A stretch of DNA of 61,680 bases from Bacillota bacterium (GCA_023621995.1 JAMOAB010000003.1:1-61680), one strand, 5' to 3'. Positions 26,778-36,755 are shown, counted from the stretch's first letter. Notes: generated from the letters alone by a model not told the origin. Numbers and translations are program-made.

Positions 26778-29466
26778 AAAATTTAAAGCAGAAGGGTTTG
26801 GCTGTTTAAAAGGTTGGGAGAGCCCAGATATAGATAAGGGATTGGTGGTAGTGTGTGGTAGAAATGAATCGGGAAAGTCTACCCTCTTCAAAATGGCAGA
26901 AACTATCATATATGGTTTTTCACCAGCCACTGCTCAGAAACATTCTTATGTCCCCTGGGATAGTAACTATGCTCAATGTGGTGCTTCCCTCCTATTAAAT
27001 GGTGAAAGATACATAATAGGACGAAAACTCATGAGTAGACCTTCGGCATTTTTGAAGATAGGCGATGATGATCCAATGGATATAGGAAATAATTCCATAC
27101 CTATGGTGGATCATATGCCTAAGGAGGTATTTAAAGAGATATATGCTCTTACATCAGATGAACTCAATCTTCCTAGCCAGGCCCTATGGGAAAAGCTTAA
27201 AGACCAACTATTGGCAGGACAATATTATTCGTTTATAAGGCCGGCAGGCAAGGTGATAGAAGAGCTAGAAAAGGAGGCAAATTCCCTATGGCGTCCTGAC
27301 AGAAGAGGCAAACCTAAGTCTAAGCTTCTCAATAGGGAACTTGGAAGGCTTAGACGGGAGCTGACGGCGTCGGAGGAGAATGACAAGAGGCTATATGAGC
27401 TCGAGGCTAAATTACATCAAGAGAAGGCCACATTAGAAGAGTTAACCGATGAGAAGGTTAAACTTACTGCCTATATAGATTGGTGTGATAAGATATTGCC
27501 AATAGAGAATAAGAAAGAGCAGATAGAAAGACTTATGGAGGAGGCGGGAGATGATGCCCCCTTTGACCATATACCATCTGATGTTGAAGACCAACTCCTT
27601 TCTAGAGAAAAGGAGATAGAAACTTTAAGGGAAAAAATTAAAGAGGCAAAACTTGCGATAGAAGAGTTTGACAAAAAATCGAAAGAACTGACTGATGTAG
27701 ATGTTGCCCTATGTGCACACGAAGACCAGATTGATAAATTGGTTAGATTCTATGGAAAGACAGCAGAAGAGTTAGATAGAAGAGAAAAGCTGAAGGGGGA
27801 GATAGACAATATACAAGCTATATTAAAAAGAGATGGAGATGAACTTATAATTGGGGGATGGAAAGATATATACATGGACCCCCTAAAATCTATAGATGAG
27901 GCTAAATTAAGGCAGAAAGTATCCAACTACAGCGATGTGAAAAAAGAGATAGAGTATAAAAGAGCCCAGGTATCGGCCCTAAATGTGGAGGACCCTTCCA
28001 AATTAGATAGGAGTAAACTTATGCCATCAGGTGCTGTATTTAGTGCTCTTGGTATTATTGGACTCTTTCTCAAAAATACACTTGTAAAATTTGGAGGAGT
28101 GCTCTTTTTAGTTGCAGGTATTGTATCCATAGTATTTGGTGTAGCTACTTTAGAGGGGGAGAGACAGCGTAGAGAATTGGCTCAAAGGGCAGATGGAGAC
28201 TTAAAGAGATTACAGAATAGGCTTGGAGAAGTACAAGAAGATATACACAGATGTCTACAGGGGATTCCCCTTGCCTCTGTGGATGAGGCATATATGGGTG
28301 AGGCTATAATAGCAGATGTGGATAGATTAAAGATGCATATGGAAAAACTGTCTGCACTGCGTATGGAATATACATACATAACACATAGTATAGAAGAAAA
28401 GATCCATACTACAGACATGCTAATGTCTGCTTGTATGTTAGAGCCGGCGCAGGATATATTGGCAAATATAGATTATTTAAATAAGAGCTTAAAGGTAGCT
28501 AAAGATCGGAGATATAGGAAAGAGGAAGCTGAGAAAAAAGTAAAGAGCCATATGGCTTCAATGGAGGACATGAAAGATACTCTTAAAAAAGTAGAGGAAG
28601 AGAGGAATACACTTTTATTAAATTTGGAAAAATTTAATGGAAACACTGTAGAAGAAAAGGTGCAAGATTTGTCCAGGCGTCGGGAATTATATCTAAAGGC
28701 ACAGATACTTACAGAACAATTAGAAATAGAAAAAAGTAGTCTTCCATCTAATTGTTTCGATTCTTACAATAAGGGTTATATTGGAGATAGGGAAATAGAT
28801 AAAAACGTGTTAAATTTTCAAGAATTGGCACATGCTAAAGTAAGAATAGAAGAAATAGATAGGGAGTTGAATGACTTAAGTGCTAGTATTGGTGCTTTAG
28901 AAAGTGAGCTAGAATATGGACAAGGGCAAAAGACAGCATATCAAATAAAAGGTGAGATAGAAGCAGTAAAAAAAGAACTTGACGATGTAGCCTATAGGCG
29001 CGATAGACTCATGCTTCTTAGAAATATAATAGATAAGGCAGACAGACAATTTAAGGATGAACATCAGCCAGATGTATTCAGTAGGGCAGGAGAATATCTA
29101 AGTATTATAACTGGAGGTAAATATACAAGGATATTTATTTCTGAGGAGGATGGGGATCAGATATCAATATTACAGAGGGATAATCCATATCCTATAGAGG
29201 TAGGAGAGACCATTAGTAGGGGGACTCAAGAACAGATCTATCTTTCCCTTCGTCTAGCCCTCATGGATCATCTCGATGGAGAACAACCAATGCCTGCATT
29301 TTTAGATGAGGTATTTATAAATTGGGATAATATACGTATTCAAAATAGCATGGAGCTTATCCGTGAAATAGGACGAAGACGACAAGTCTTTATATTTACT
29401 TGTCACAGATGGCTAGTCGATTTGCTGTCTCATAATCTTGATGTCCAGATAATAATTATGGGTTAG
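26767..29466 (+). CDS. SMC-like ATPase (YhaN/SbcC-like)
   Basis: Large coiled-coil ATPase, ~899 residues, partner of the upstream nuclease. N-terminal MRFEKFKAEGFGCLKGWE and Walker A CGRNESGKSTLF; long charged coiled coils from ~190 to ~370 and ~600 to ~790, broken by a hydrophobic pair of segments (~415-455, ALGIIGLFLK and FLVAGIVSIVFG) as in YhaN, which suggests membrane association; C-terminal signature-like ISRGTQEQIYLSLRLALMD and Walker B MPAFLDEVFINWD. ATG 26767 is chosen since it yields the family N-terminus; ATG 26725 would add 14 residues inside the previous gene. Role in DNA-end processing is inferred from the family. Confidence 0.85.
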   Translation: MRFEKFKAEGFGCLKGWESPDIDKGLVVVCGRNESGKSTLFKMAETIIYGFSPATAQKHSYVPWDSNYAQCGASLLLNGERYIIGRKLMSRPSAFLKIGDDDPMDIGNNSIPMVDHMPKEVFKEIYALTSDELNLPSQALWEKLKDQLLAGQYYSFIRPAGKVIEELEKEANSLWRPDRRGKPKSKLLNRELGRLRRELTASEENDKRLYELEAKLHQEKATLEELTDEKVKLTAYIDWCDKILPIENKKEQIERLMEEAGDDAPFDHIPSDVEDQLLSREKEIETLREKIKEAKLAIEEFDKKSKELTDVDVALCAHEDQIDKLVRFYGKTAEELDRREKLKGEIDNIQAILKRDGDELIIGGWKDIYMDPLKSIDEAKLRQKVSNYSDVKKEIEYKRAQVSALNVEDPSKLDRSKLMPSGAVFSALGIIGLFLKNTLVKFGGVLFLVAGIVSIVFGVATLEGERQRRELAQRADGDLKRLQNRLGEVQEDIHRCLQGIPLASVDEAYMGEAIIADVDRLKMHMEKLSALRMEYTYITHSIEEKIHTTDMLMSACMLEPAQDILANIDYLNKSLKVAKDRRYRKEEAEKKVKSHMASMEDMKDTLKKVEEERNTLLLNLEKFNGNTVEEKVQDLSRRRELYLKAQILTEQLEIEKSSLPSNCFDSYNKGYIGDREIDKNVLNFQELAHAKVRIEEIDRELNDLSASIGALESELEYGQGQKTAYQIKGEIEAVKKELDDVAYRRDRLMLLRNIIDKADRQFKDEHQPDVFSRAGEYLSIITGGKYTRIFISEEDGDQISILQRDNPYPIEVGETISRGTQEQIYLSLRLALMDHLDGEQPMPAFLDEVFINWDNIRIQNSMELIREIGRRRQVFIFTCHRWLVDLLSHNLDVQIIIMG

Positions 29467-29699
29467 ATTGATGAAATTTGGTCATATCACCAATTAATAC
29501 ATTCAAATATAAAGAAATATAGGGCAATACTATATTTGAGAGCAACTAGAAATAGTGCATTGCATATAATAATGTATGTACAGTGTAGAATTTCAGCAGT
29601 GAATTTTGTCAATTATAAAAGCGTTTGTATGTAAAATTAGTAGTCATACGAGCATTAGATATAGCACGATGGATGTGCGATGGAAGGAGTGTTGGATAT

Positions 29700-30533
29700 A
29701 TGCAGTTTTTTTCCATCGGGATTGAAAAGCAAAACTGGCAGTTTAAAGATAAACTGCTAAATAGATTACAAAGTAATATACCAGAGGGATTTGATATAGA
29801 TGAAGAACAATACGACACAATATCATATATAAACTTTGTATATGACTACAGACATGGGCTAGAGAATCTTACTGATGTAAATGATATGCTTTCCCACGGT
29901 ATTGGCAGTGCATTAGCCCAGTTTTTATTGTATGATGTAAAAGAAAAACTTATAGCCCATATAATGAAAAGAGAGTATTTTTACTTTGACGGAGTTGATA
30001 GTGAAAAGATATATGAAAACGCAGTGAATGAAAGTTTAAACTGTGATGAGAGAAAGTGGGCAGCCTATATTCATGCCAAACTCACAGAATGTTTTAAAGA
30101 GGGTAAAAACCTTTCTCTAGAGGGATTTATTCGATTTAGGATAAAGGAGTATATAGGTGAGCTTAAATCTATAATAGATAGGTCTGTAGATGAACTACTC
30201 ATAGACAAGGAATATAATGAGTTTATAAAGTTGTTACGATATTTTGTAGAAATTCAGGAACCTAAGATTGAGGAGGTACATGTGCTTCTTGAAGGAGATA
30301 AGAAGTATACTCTTCTTGATTCAGGGTTTAGGGTGATAAATAACGATATGCTAGAAGATTTAGCAAGGGAGATATCAGATAATGATATAAGTTATGATGA
30401 TCTTCTCATAAGTTCTTTGATTACTATTGCACCAAATAAGATTATCATACACGATTCAAGCAAGATAAAAAACACTGAACTTTTGAATACTATTAAAAAT
30501 GTATTCTGCGGAAAAGTGGAGATGAAAAATTAA
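29700..30533 (+). CDS. ytxC: YtxC-like putative sporulation protein
   Basis: A ~277-residue protein of the YtxC family, found in endospore formers and of unknown biochemistry. Typical parts are the central ERKWAAYIHAKLTECF-like helix region, LEGFIRFRIKEYIGELKSII and the C-terminal DLLISSLITIAPNKIIIHDS. ATG 29700 is chosen since GGAAGGAG lies ten bases ahead; ATG 29625 has no site. It is followed by a terminator, so probably a single-gene unit. Its presence agrees with the SASP gene in pointing to a spore former. Confidence 0.78.
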   Translation: MQFFSIGIEKQNWQFKDKLLNRLQSNIPEGFDIDEEQYDTISYINFVYDYRHGLENLTDVNDMLSHGIGSALAQFLLYDVKEKLIAHIMKREYFYFDGVDSEKIYENAVNESLNCDERKWAAYIHAKLTECFKEGKNLSLEGFIRFRIKEYIGELKSIIDRSVDELLIDKEYNEFIKLLRYFVEIQEPKIEEVHVLLEGDKKYTLLDSGFRVINNDMLEDLAREISDNDISYDDLLISSLITIAPNKIIIHDSSKIKNTELLNTIKNVFCGKVEMKN

Positions 30534-30544
30534 CCCATATTGTC

Positions 30545-30575
30545 AGGCAAAGCGTCGTCCTTTGCCTTTTTATTT
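30545..30575 (+). terminator. Intrinsic terminator after ytxC
   Basis: AGGCAAAG (30545-30552) pairs with CTTTGCCT (30560-30567) and is followed by TTTTATTTTT. Confidence 0.85.
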
Positions 30576-30628
30576 TTCTGTGGTGTATAATATGTTTGAG
30601 TTGTAATTGAGATTTTGGAGGGCTTACC

Positions 30629-31303
30629 ATGGATTATAAGGACATAAATATAATATATGAGGATAACCATCTCCTTGTTGTAGAAAAACCACCAAATATG
30701 CTAACACAGGGAGATATAACAGGAGATGTAGATCTTCACACTCTCATGAAACAATATATAAAGTATAAATATAATAAGCCTGGTAATGTATATCTAGGGC
30801 TAGTTCACAGGCTCGACAGACCTGTAGGAGGTGTGATGGTATTTGCTAAGACATCTAAATCAGCTTCCCGGCTATCAGCACAAATACGGGAGGATAGATT
30901 CTTTAAATACTATTTAGCTGTCATTGAGGGTATGCCAGCTAAAGCAGAGGGGGAGCTTTTTCACTATCTTTTGAAAGATAGAAGGAGCAATATGACAAGG
31001 GCGGTTGATCAAGGGACTAAAGGGGCGAAGCCGTCAATACTGAGATATAAGACGTTAGGTTATAAGGAAGGTTTGAGTCTTGTAAAGGTAAATCTTATAA
31101 CTGGTAGACCTCACCAGATAAGAGTACAGTTTAGCACTGAAGGCTATCCTATATATGGTGACCAGCGTTATGGAAAGACAAGTAAAGTGGGAAAACAGAT
31201 CGCTCTGTGGGCATATAAATTGGAGTTCTACCATCCTACCAGAAAAGAACTTCTTACGTTTAAGATTGAGCCTCCCACGACTTATCCATGGAATCTATTT
31301 TAA
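30629..31303 (+). CDS. RluA-family RNA pseudouridine synthase
   Basis: Isomerises uridine in rRNA or tRNA. The catalytic Asp is in LVHRLDRPVGGVMVFAKT (about residue 62), and the C-terminal motif TGRPHQIRVQFS is present. At 224 residues it lacks an N-terminal S4 RNA-binding domain, so it belongs to the short RluA group; target position cannot be deduced. Preceded by GGAGGG and a terminator of the previous gene, so it has its own promoter. Confidence 0.9.
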   Translation: MDYKDINIIYEDNHLLVVEKPPNMLTQGDITGDVDLHTLMKQYIKYKYNKPGNVYLGLVHRLDRPVGGVMVFAKTSKSASRLSAQIREDRFFKYYLAVIEGMPAKAEGELFHYLLKDRRSNMTRAVDQGTKGAKPSILRYKTLGYKEGLSLVKVNLITGRPHQIRVQFSTEGYPIYGDQRYGKTSKVGKQIALWAYKLEFYHPTRKELLTFKIEPPTTYPWNLF

Positions 31304-31358
31304 ATAAGCTTATTTGGATGGAAACCCCAAAAATGAGACAAAGGTTTTTAAAGAGAAA

Positions 31359-31399
31359 AATAAGCCTGGTTAGATGAAAGGTCATCTAGCCGGCTTATT
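31359..31399. terminator. Bidirectional terminator between rluA-like and rodZ-like genes
   Basis: A 18-pair stem (31359-31377 with 31382-31399) with one bulged T and an AAGG loop; A-rich upstream and T-rich downstream flanks let it work for both convergent genes. Confidence 0.75.
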
Positions 31400-31436
31400 A
31401 TTGTTACTGTTATAACTTTAGTATCAGTTAGAGTGA

Positions 31437-32291
31437 TCATCTTTGTATAGTAAAATCATGTGGATTTTTACTATCTATATGAGGTAGTTTTTGTTCTTCA
31501 ACCTCTATATTTGCATTTTGTGGCAATCCCATCCTTATAGTCAATTCATTAGTTGCTTGCGCCGTATGTGTATCGTCGACTTGCATAGTACCTTCCCATA
31601 TCTTTTTGCCATCAGCTGTTATACGGACCCAACAAGGGCCGTTAATAGTGCTTATGGTAGCTGTGAATAGTTCTTTATCGGTATCTATTGTATAGATAGT
31701 ACTGTTAGCTTTTTGTTCTAATAGAGTTAGTTGCGTTTCAGGAGGTATAGGCTCTGGTTCTGGTTCTACCTCAACTTCTGGATCCACTTTTGATTCTGCT
31801 TTAGACTCTGGCTCTGACTCGGAAGGTTGTTGTACTACAGGTGGTTGTTCTATAGAATCAGGGTTTTGCCTATCATGAGGAGGTGCCCAATTAGACGAAA
31901 AGTGTACAATGGCAATTACGACCACTATGCAGACTAGAGCGACTATTCCCCAAGTTCCACTTCTGGATTCTGATACATCCTTTAGAAGGCGGGTATAAGA
32001 TTTGCGCTTTTTATCATATAATTGTTCTTCCTGTTTCACCATATTATTAGATGTCTTTAATATCTCATTAAATAATTCAATGAGATAGTCGCCGTCCACT
32101 TCTACTACTTCAGCATAGCTTCTTATATATCCCTTGGCATATGCCGTACCTGGCAGTAGATCCCATTGTCCTTCTTCTATAGCTTCTAAGTATCTAGGCA
32201 TTATTTTGGTGACCTCATGCACATCTCGGATGGTCATATTTTTATCAATTCGGGCCTGCTTCAAAATATTTCCAATATCGTCCATATTCAT
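31437..32291 (-). CDS. rodZ: RodZ-like helix-turn-helix membrane protein
   Basis: Cell-shape protein linking the MreB cytoskeleton to the membrane. N-terminal HTH (MDDIGNILKQARIDKNMTIR, then PRYLEAIEEGQWDLLPGTAY, AKGYIRSYAEV), one transmembrane helix (about residues 114-131, IVALVCIVVVIAIVHF), a Pro/Glu-rich linker with EPEPEPIPPE repeats, and a C-terminal beta domain (DUF4115) with GPCWVRITADGKKIWEGTMQ. Stand-alone on the minus strand, between two terminators. Family membership is clear; shape function is inferred. Confidence 0.87.
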   Translation of the reverse strand: MNMDDIGNILKQARIDKNMTIRDVHEVTKIMPRYLEAIEEGQWDLLPGTAYAKGYIRSYAEVVEVDGDYLIELFNEILKTSNNMVKQEEQLYDKKRKSYTRLLKDVSESRSGTWGIVALVCIVVVIAIVHFSSNWAPPHDRQNPDSIEQPPVVQQPSESEPESKAESKVDPEVEVEPEPEPIPPETQLTLLEQKANSTIYTIDTDKELFTATISTINGPCWVRITADGKKIWEGTMQVDDTHTAQATNELTIRMGLPQNANIEVEEQKLPHIDSKNPHDFTIQR

Positions 32292-32428
32292 GTCAGGTCA
32301 AATCCAATCAAATACGATTGGAATTACCTTACCTCCTTTCCTACTTACCTATACTTAAATTCTAATACTTTTTAGCATTATTTTCAAATGAATTATTTTT
32401 TGTGCCAAGAGAGACTATATATATAAGC

Positions 32429-32454
32429 AAAAAGCCGGGGGAAACCCCGACTTT
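32429..32454 (-). terminator. Terminator of folT
   Basis: AAAGCCGGGG (32431-32440) pairs with CCCCGACTTT (32445-32454) with one mismatch; on the minus strand the stem is followed by TTTTTGC. It lies 10 bp beyond the folT stop. Confidence 0.75.
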
Positions 32455-32463
32455 TAAATATTT

Positions 32464-33000
32464 CTATTGTTTATTTGGCATATCTAAAACAGTGGAAAAT
32501 CTGTCTATAATGACCTTTGTCATATAGGCATAGAGTGGGACGTGTATGGCCTGATTTAATATATTGCCTGGTAGTGAAGCGATCATTGGTACGCTAAACA
32601 ATTTATCTAGAAAGTATGGTACCATTATTATAGAGGTAATAGTTTGCCCTATGCCTATGGCTAAAAATAGCTGCCCAAAACTATATTCAGATTTCTTAAA
32701 GGCTTTAATCAAAAACCCAGGAATAATGCCTGTCAGGGCAGCTGATATGGTGAAATGGGGCATATAAGCTCCCATGGGATTTAGCCAATAACCAATTACA
32801 TCTCCTACCCCTCCTACAATGCCACCTGCAAGAGGTCCTAGCACTATACCAGAAAATATTATAGGAAATCCTCCAAAACCTATTCTGATAGTTTCCACTC
32901 CACCTACGGGAATTTTAATGCTAGCCATACGGGAGAGTACTATATTTAGGGAAATCATCAGTGACATATAGGCCATGTCTTTTATAGAATACTTTTTCAT
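32464..33000 (-). CDS. folT: Folate ECF transporter S component FolT
   Basis: Membrane substrate-binding subunit for folate uptake. From ATG 33000 (site AAAGGAGG upstream) the 178-residue protein has six helices and the FolT pattern MASIKIPVGGVETIRIGFGG, then PLAGGIVGGVGDVIGYWLNP and the PHFTISAALTGIIPG segment. A THF riboswitch sits directly upstream, which independently supports folate as substrate. The EcfA-EcfA'-EcfT module is not present, as usual for group II systems that share it. A longer frame reaching 33087 is not real since it runs into the riboswitch. Confidence 0.92.
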   Translation of the reverse strand: MKKYSIKDMAYMSLMISLNIVLSRMASIKIPVGGVETIRIGFGGFPIIFSGIVLGPLAGGIVGGVGDVIGYWLNPMGAYMPHFTISAALTGIIPGFLIKAFKKSEYSFGQLFLAIGIGQTITSIIMVPYFLDKLFSVPMIASLPGNILNQAIHVPLYAYMTKVIIDRFSTVLDMPNKQ

Positions 33001-33074
33001 ACAAAAAACCTCCTTTACTTTTATGGTGACAGTACTGCCACACTCAATAAAGAAGGCCAATTCTTCTTGATGTG

Positions 33075-33170
33075 ACAGCGAACGCAACGGCTTACCGCAA
33101 GCTCAAGGAGCTTTTCGTCTAAGGGCAACGTCCCATCCCTTAGCACTTAACGCAAGACCGCCTACTCTGT
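33075..33170 (-). ncRNA. THF (tetrahydrofolate) riboswitch upstream of folT
   Basis: Read on the minus strand: ACAGAGTAGGCGG, then TTGCGTTAAGTGCTAAGGGA, TGGGACGTTGCCCTTAGACG, AAAAGC..GAGCTTGCGG and a closing CGCTGT. The GAGTAG start, GCGTTAAGTG, GGGA-GGGACGTTGCCC and ACGAAAAGC blocks are the conserved parts of the THF riboswitch, and the ends pair to form P1. It is ~75 nt before the folT start. No clear terminator separates it from the gene, so control at ribosome binding is more likely; the expression platform was not resolved. Confidence 0.88.
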
Positions 33171-33197
33171 CTTTAAAACCATATTTGATTATGTATA

Positions 33198-33233
33198 TAG
33201 TAGCCACTTGTCCGTATGGATAAGTGGCTACTA
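33198..33233. terminator. Strong hairpin between tRNA-Pro and the THF riboswitch
   Basis: TAGTAGCCACTTGTCC (33198-33213) pairs with GGATAAGTGGCTACTA (33218-33233), 16 pairs with one G-U and a GTAT loop. On the minus strand it lies after the tRNA and would end its transcript before the riboswitch. Confidence 0.7.
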
Positions 33234-33305
33234 TACTTAAAATATTTAGTAATACATATATTAGTGTGACTTAAAAAATATCTTGCTACATATAATACTG
33301 TATAT

Positions 33306-33382
33306 TGGTCTGGGTAGAGGGATTTGAACCCCCGACCTCTTGAACCCCATTCAAGCGCGCTACCAAACTGCGCCATACCCAG
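33306..33382 (-). tRNA. tRNA-Pro, anticodon GGG
   Basis: On the minus strand a 77-nt cloverleaf: acceptor CTGGGTA with TACCCAG and encoded ACCA end, D-stem GCGC pair, anticodon stem CTTGA/TCAAG around loop ATGGGGT (anticodon GGG), T-stem GGGGG/CCCTC with TTCAAAT loop. The anticodon-loop context is the same as in known Pro(GGG) tRNAs. It is not part of a tRNA cluster. Confidence 0.95.
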
Positions 33383-33610
33383 TCATTCTTACAACGTTAT
33401 ATATAATACTATAATTCTAATAAAAAATCAATAGCATTTTGCAAAGTTTTTTAGAAAATTTGTAGAGAAGTCAAACATATGTGACACAGACCTCTGAAAA
33501 TTCCCTCTGAATAATGCTGTGAGTTTTTTACTTTTATATTTATGTAGATTGGAAATTGAAACTGCAAAGGGTATATATAATAGATGAGATATAGGGAGGG
33601 AGATGTGTTT

Positions 33611-35887
33611 ATGTCAGAAAACAACAATAAACAAATTCGAGATATAATAATTCCCATAGAGGGAATGACTTGTGCTGCCTGCTCTAGAGCCGTTGAAAAG
33701 GCCATTGAAAAGCTAGATGGCGTGTCAGAAGTCAGTGTAAACTTGGCAACTAATAAAGCTAAAGTACAATATGATCCAGATAGGATAAGGCTTTCACAGA
33801 TCAAAGAATCAATAGATAAGGCAGGCTATAAAGCGCTAGATATAGAGAGTGAAAAACAGGGTGACACTGATAGAGAGAGACGGGATAGGGAACTGAAAAC
33901 TATGTGGACTAAATTTATAGTATCCCTTATATTTGCAGTGCCTCTCTTCTATATATCAATGGGGCATATGATTGGACTGCCAATACCAGCTATTATCGAT
34001 CCAGAGCATCATCCTATGTCATTTGCCCTTGTACAATTTCTTTTGACCTTGCCTATAATAGCTGCAGGAAATAGATTTTATACGGTTGGGTTTAGTACGC
34101 TCTTTAGGGGTAGTCCCAATATGGATTCTCTGGTTGCAATAGGTACGTCAAGTGCTCTTATATACAGTATATATGCCATGTTTATGATTGGTGAGGGACA
34201 CAGCGAGTATGCTATGCAACTATATTTTGAAAGTGCTGGAATTATAATAACCTTGGTAATGCTTGGCAAGACTTTGGAGGAGGTTGCCAAGGGTAAGACA
34301 TCTGAAGCCATAAAAAAACTTATGGGACTTACGCCTAAGGAAGCCACAGTCATCGATGAAGAAGGAAGGGAAGTTATAATTCCGGTGACAGATGTGGAGG
34401 TAGGTGACGTAATATTAGTCAGACCAGGGGAGAGAATTCCTGTAGATGGCAAAGTGATAGACGGATATACAACGATAGATGAATCTATGTTAACTGGTGA
34501 GAGTATACCTGTAGATAAAGGAATAGGAGATATTGTAGTTGGAGGTAGTATAAATAAGACTGGTACTATAAAATTTAAGACCACTCAAGTAGGTAGCGAT
34601 ACAGTCTTGGCCCAGATTATACAGATGGTGGAAGATGCTCAAGGAAGCAAGGCACCTATTGCCAGGATGGCTGATGTCATATCTGGCTATTTTGTGCCGG
34701 CAGTTGTAATAGTTGCCATAGTGGCAGCTGTCCTATGGGCAATTAGTGGTAAGCCAATTGGGTTTGTATTAAAGGTGTTTATATCCGTACTGGTAATTGC
34801 TTGCCCTTGTGCCCTTGGCCTTGCCACACCTACTGCTATAATGGTGGGGACAGGAAGGGGTGCTGAGCACGGTATACTTATAAAAAGTGGTACTGCCCTT
34901 GAAACTGCCCATGTGATAGACACCGTAGTCCTGGATAAGACTGGTACAATTACAAAGGGGGAGCCAGAGTTTAAAGAGATTGTTGCCTACGATGAAATAG
35001 ATGAAGATGAATTGCTAAAAATTGTGGCATCGGCAGAGTACTCTTCTGAACATCCATTAGGTCAAGCGATTGTAAAGGAAGCACAAGATAGGGGATATGA
35101 TCTTTACAATGCACAGGGGTTTGAGGCCATACCAGGACATGGTATTAAGGTTATTATAGATGATAGAGAAGTCTTGGTAGGCAATGCTAAACTAATGGAT
35201 ATGTATAATATCTCTGTAGATAAAGGTCAAGGTGACATAGAGAGATTAGCTAACAAGGGAGAGACTCCCATGTATATTGCCATAGATAGTAGCTTGGCAG
35301 GAGTAATATCTGTGGCTGATGTATTAAAACCAAATAGTAAGAGGGCAATAGATGTGCTCCATAGATCTGGTATAAGAGTCATCATGATAACTGGAGACAA
35401 TGAAGCAACAGCAAGGGCAATAGGAGATCAAGTGGGTATACCCAAAGAAGATATACTTGCAGAGGTCTTGCCACCAGATAAGGCAGAAAATATAAAAATG
35501 CTTCAAGATAAGGGATTGAAAGTTGCTATGGTGGGAGATGGTATAAATGATGCGCCGGCCCTTGTACAGGCCAATGTAGGAATGGCAATAGCGTCGGGAA
35601 CAGATATTGCCATGGAATCGGCTGATATAGTGCTTATGGGCAATGATCTCATGGATGTGTATACTGCAATAGAGCTAAGTGACAAGACAATTGTGAACAT
35701 AAAGCAAAATCTCTTCTGGGCATTTGCCTATAATACAATTGGAATACCCATTGCAGCCGGAGTCTTGTATATATTTGGCGGACCTCTTTTAAACCCTATG
35801 ATTGCCGCTGCTGCAATGGCTTTAAGTTCGGTATCGGTTGTAACAAATGCCTTGAGACTTAGAAGTTTTAAACCTAGTTATAAGTAA
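33611..35887 (+). CDS. copA: Copper-exporting P-type ATPase CopA
   Basis: Pumps Cu(I) out of the cytoplasm. One N-terminal metal-binding domain with GMTCAACS, eight helices, the transport site [10 protein letters not shown] in helix 6, phosphorylation site [11 protein letters not shown], the SEHPLGQAI motif in the nucleotide-binding domain, and hinge [13 protein letters not shown] 33611 ([11 protein letters not shown]) is preferred; GGGAGGGAGATG at 33594-33605 is the site, whereas the upstream ATG 33584 has none. A CopZ chaperone follows 25 bp downstream. No CsoR or CopY regulator is encoded beside it. Confidence 0.95.
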   Translation: MSENNNKQIRDIIIPIEGMTCAACSRAVEKAIEKLDGVSEVSVNLATNKAKVQYDPDRIRLSQIKESIDKAGYKALDIESEKQGDTDRERRDRELKTMWTKFIVSLIFAVPLFYISMGHMIGLPIPAIIDPEHHPMSFALVQFLLTLPIIAAGNRFYTVGFSTLFRGSPNMDSLVAIGTSSALIYSIYAMFMIGEGHSEYAMQLYFESAGIIITLVMLGKTLEEVAKGKTSEAIKKLMGLTPKEATVIDEEGREVIIPVTDVEVGDVILVRPGERIPVDGKVIDGYTTIDESMLTGESIPVDKGIGDIVVGGSINKTGTIKFKTTQVGSDTVLAQIIQMVEDAQGSKAPIARMADVISGYFVPAVVIVAIVAAVLWAISGKPIGFVLKVFISVLVIACPCALGLATPTAIMVGTGRGAEHGILIKSGTALETAHVIDTVVLDKTGTITKGEPEFKEIVAYDEIDEDELLKIVASAEYSSEHPLGQAIVKEAQDRGYDLYNAQGFEAIPGHGIKVIIDDREVLVGNAKLMDMYNISVDKGQGDIERLANKGETPMYIAIDSSLAGVISVADVLKPNSKRAIDVLHRSGIRVIMITGDNEATARAIGDQVGIPKEDILAEVLPPDKAENIKMLQDKGLKVAMVGDGINDAPALVQANVGMAIASGTDIAMESADIVLMGNDLMDVYTAIELSDKTIVNIKQNLFWAFAYNTIGIPIAAGVLYIFGGPLLNPMIAAAAMALSSVSVVTNALRLRSFKPSYK

Positions 35888-35912
35888 AAAAGATATGGGA
35901 GGAATCAGATTT

Positions 35913-36122
35913 ATGAAGAAGATATTAACTATAGAAGGTATGAGCTGTGAACACTGTGTAGCTAGAGTCACTGATGCTATTGAGAAGGTGAATGGTGTAA
36001 AATCTGTAAAGATAAAATTAAAGAATGGAACGGCCAAAGTCAAACTAGACAGGGAAGTGGAAGATAAAATATTAAAAGAGGCAGTGGAAGATGCAGGATA
36101 TGAGGTAACAGATATCAAATAA
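35913..36122 (+). CDS. copZ: Copper chaperone CopZ-like
   Basis: A 69-residue heavy-metal-associated domain with the metal site GMSCEHC near the N-terminus and the usual beta-alpha-beta-beta-alpha-beta pattern (VKSVKIKLKNGTAKV, EAVEDAGYEV). It would hand Cu(I) to CopA. ATG 35913 is preferred over ATG 35895, since GGGAGGA lies ten bases before it and the domain starts at MKKILTIEG. Operon with copA, ended by a bidirectional terminator. Confidence 0.92.
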   Translation: MKKILTIEGMSCEHCVARVTDAIEKVNGVKSVKIKLKNGTAKVKLDREVEDKILKEAVEDAGYEVTDIK

Positions 36123-36152
36123 AAATAGGGCTGAATATTCAGCCCTATTTTT
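36121..36152. terminator. Bidirectional terminator between copZ and rubrerythrin
   Basis: Perfect 32-bp palindrome with core TAGGGCTGAAT/ATTCAGCCCTA; A-run on one side and T-run on the other, so it serves both convergent genes. It begins within the copZ stop codon. Confidence 0.9.
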
Positions 36153-36158
36153 GTGATA

Positions 36159-36755
36159 TTAATAAGTCTCTTTAAACACTTCAAAGAAGGATTGTGGATG
36201 CAAGCATGTTGGGCAAGTTTCTGGAGCTTTTTTACCAACATGTATATATCCGCAGTTTAGGCATATCCAAGATACTTCCTCATCTTTTTCGAATACCTTA
36301 TTATTTTCCATATTCTCGATGAGTTTACGATAGCGCTTTTCATGGTTTACTTCTGCCTTGGCCACCATTCGGAAGCAATTTGCAATTTCTTTAAAACCCT
36401 CTTCGTCAGCAACATCTGCAAAAGCAGGATATAACTCAGACCACTCTTCGTTTTCACCATCTGCAGCTGATCTTAGGTTATCTAAGGTAGAGCGCATTTC
36501 AACTGGATATGTAGCACCGTTGATTTCAACAGTTGCAGGTAGCTCTCCGTCGAAACCTTCAACTAAGAACTTGAAGAATCTCTTTGCGTGTTCCTTTTCA
36601 TTTTCAGCTGTCTCGAGGAATATATTTCGTATCTGTTTATAGCCTTCCTTGTCTGCAATAGAGGCATAGTAGGTATATCTCATCCGAGCCTGTGATTCAC
36701 CTGCAAAAGCCTTCATTAGATTTTCAGCAGTTTTAGTACCCTTTAAATTTTTCAT
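36159..36755 (-). CDS. rbr: Rubrerythrin
   Basis: Non-haem di-iron peroxidase that protects anaerobes from peroxide. Ferritin-like domain with the di-iron ligands in GESQARMRYTYYA, ENEKEHAKRFF and KAEVNHEKRY, then a C-terminal rubredoxin domain with WICLNCGYIHVG and PETCPTC (two CxxC knuckles). 198 residues, standard. ATG 36755 has GGAGG nine bases upstream; a longer frame to 36791 lacks a site. Single gene on the minus strand. Confidence 0.95.
   Translation of the reverse strand: MKNLKGTKTAENLMKAFAGESQARMRYTYYASIADKEGYKQIRNIFLETAENEKEHAKRFFKFLVEGFDGELPATVEINGATYPVEMRSTLDNLRSAADGENEEWSELYPAFADVADEEGFKEIANCFRMVAKAEVNHEKRYRKLIENMENNKVFEKDEEVSWICLNCGYIHVGKKAPETCPTCLHPQSFFEVFKETY

Noticed and set aside
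33001-33087. Longer N-terminus for FolT
   Set aside because: It would run into the THF riboswitch region and has no ribosome-binding site; ATG 33000 has AAAGGAGG.
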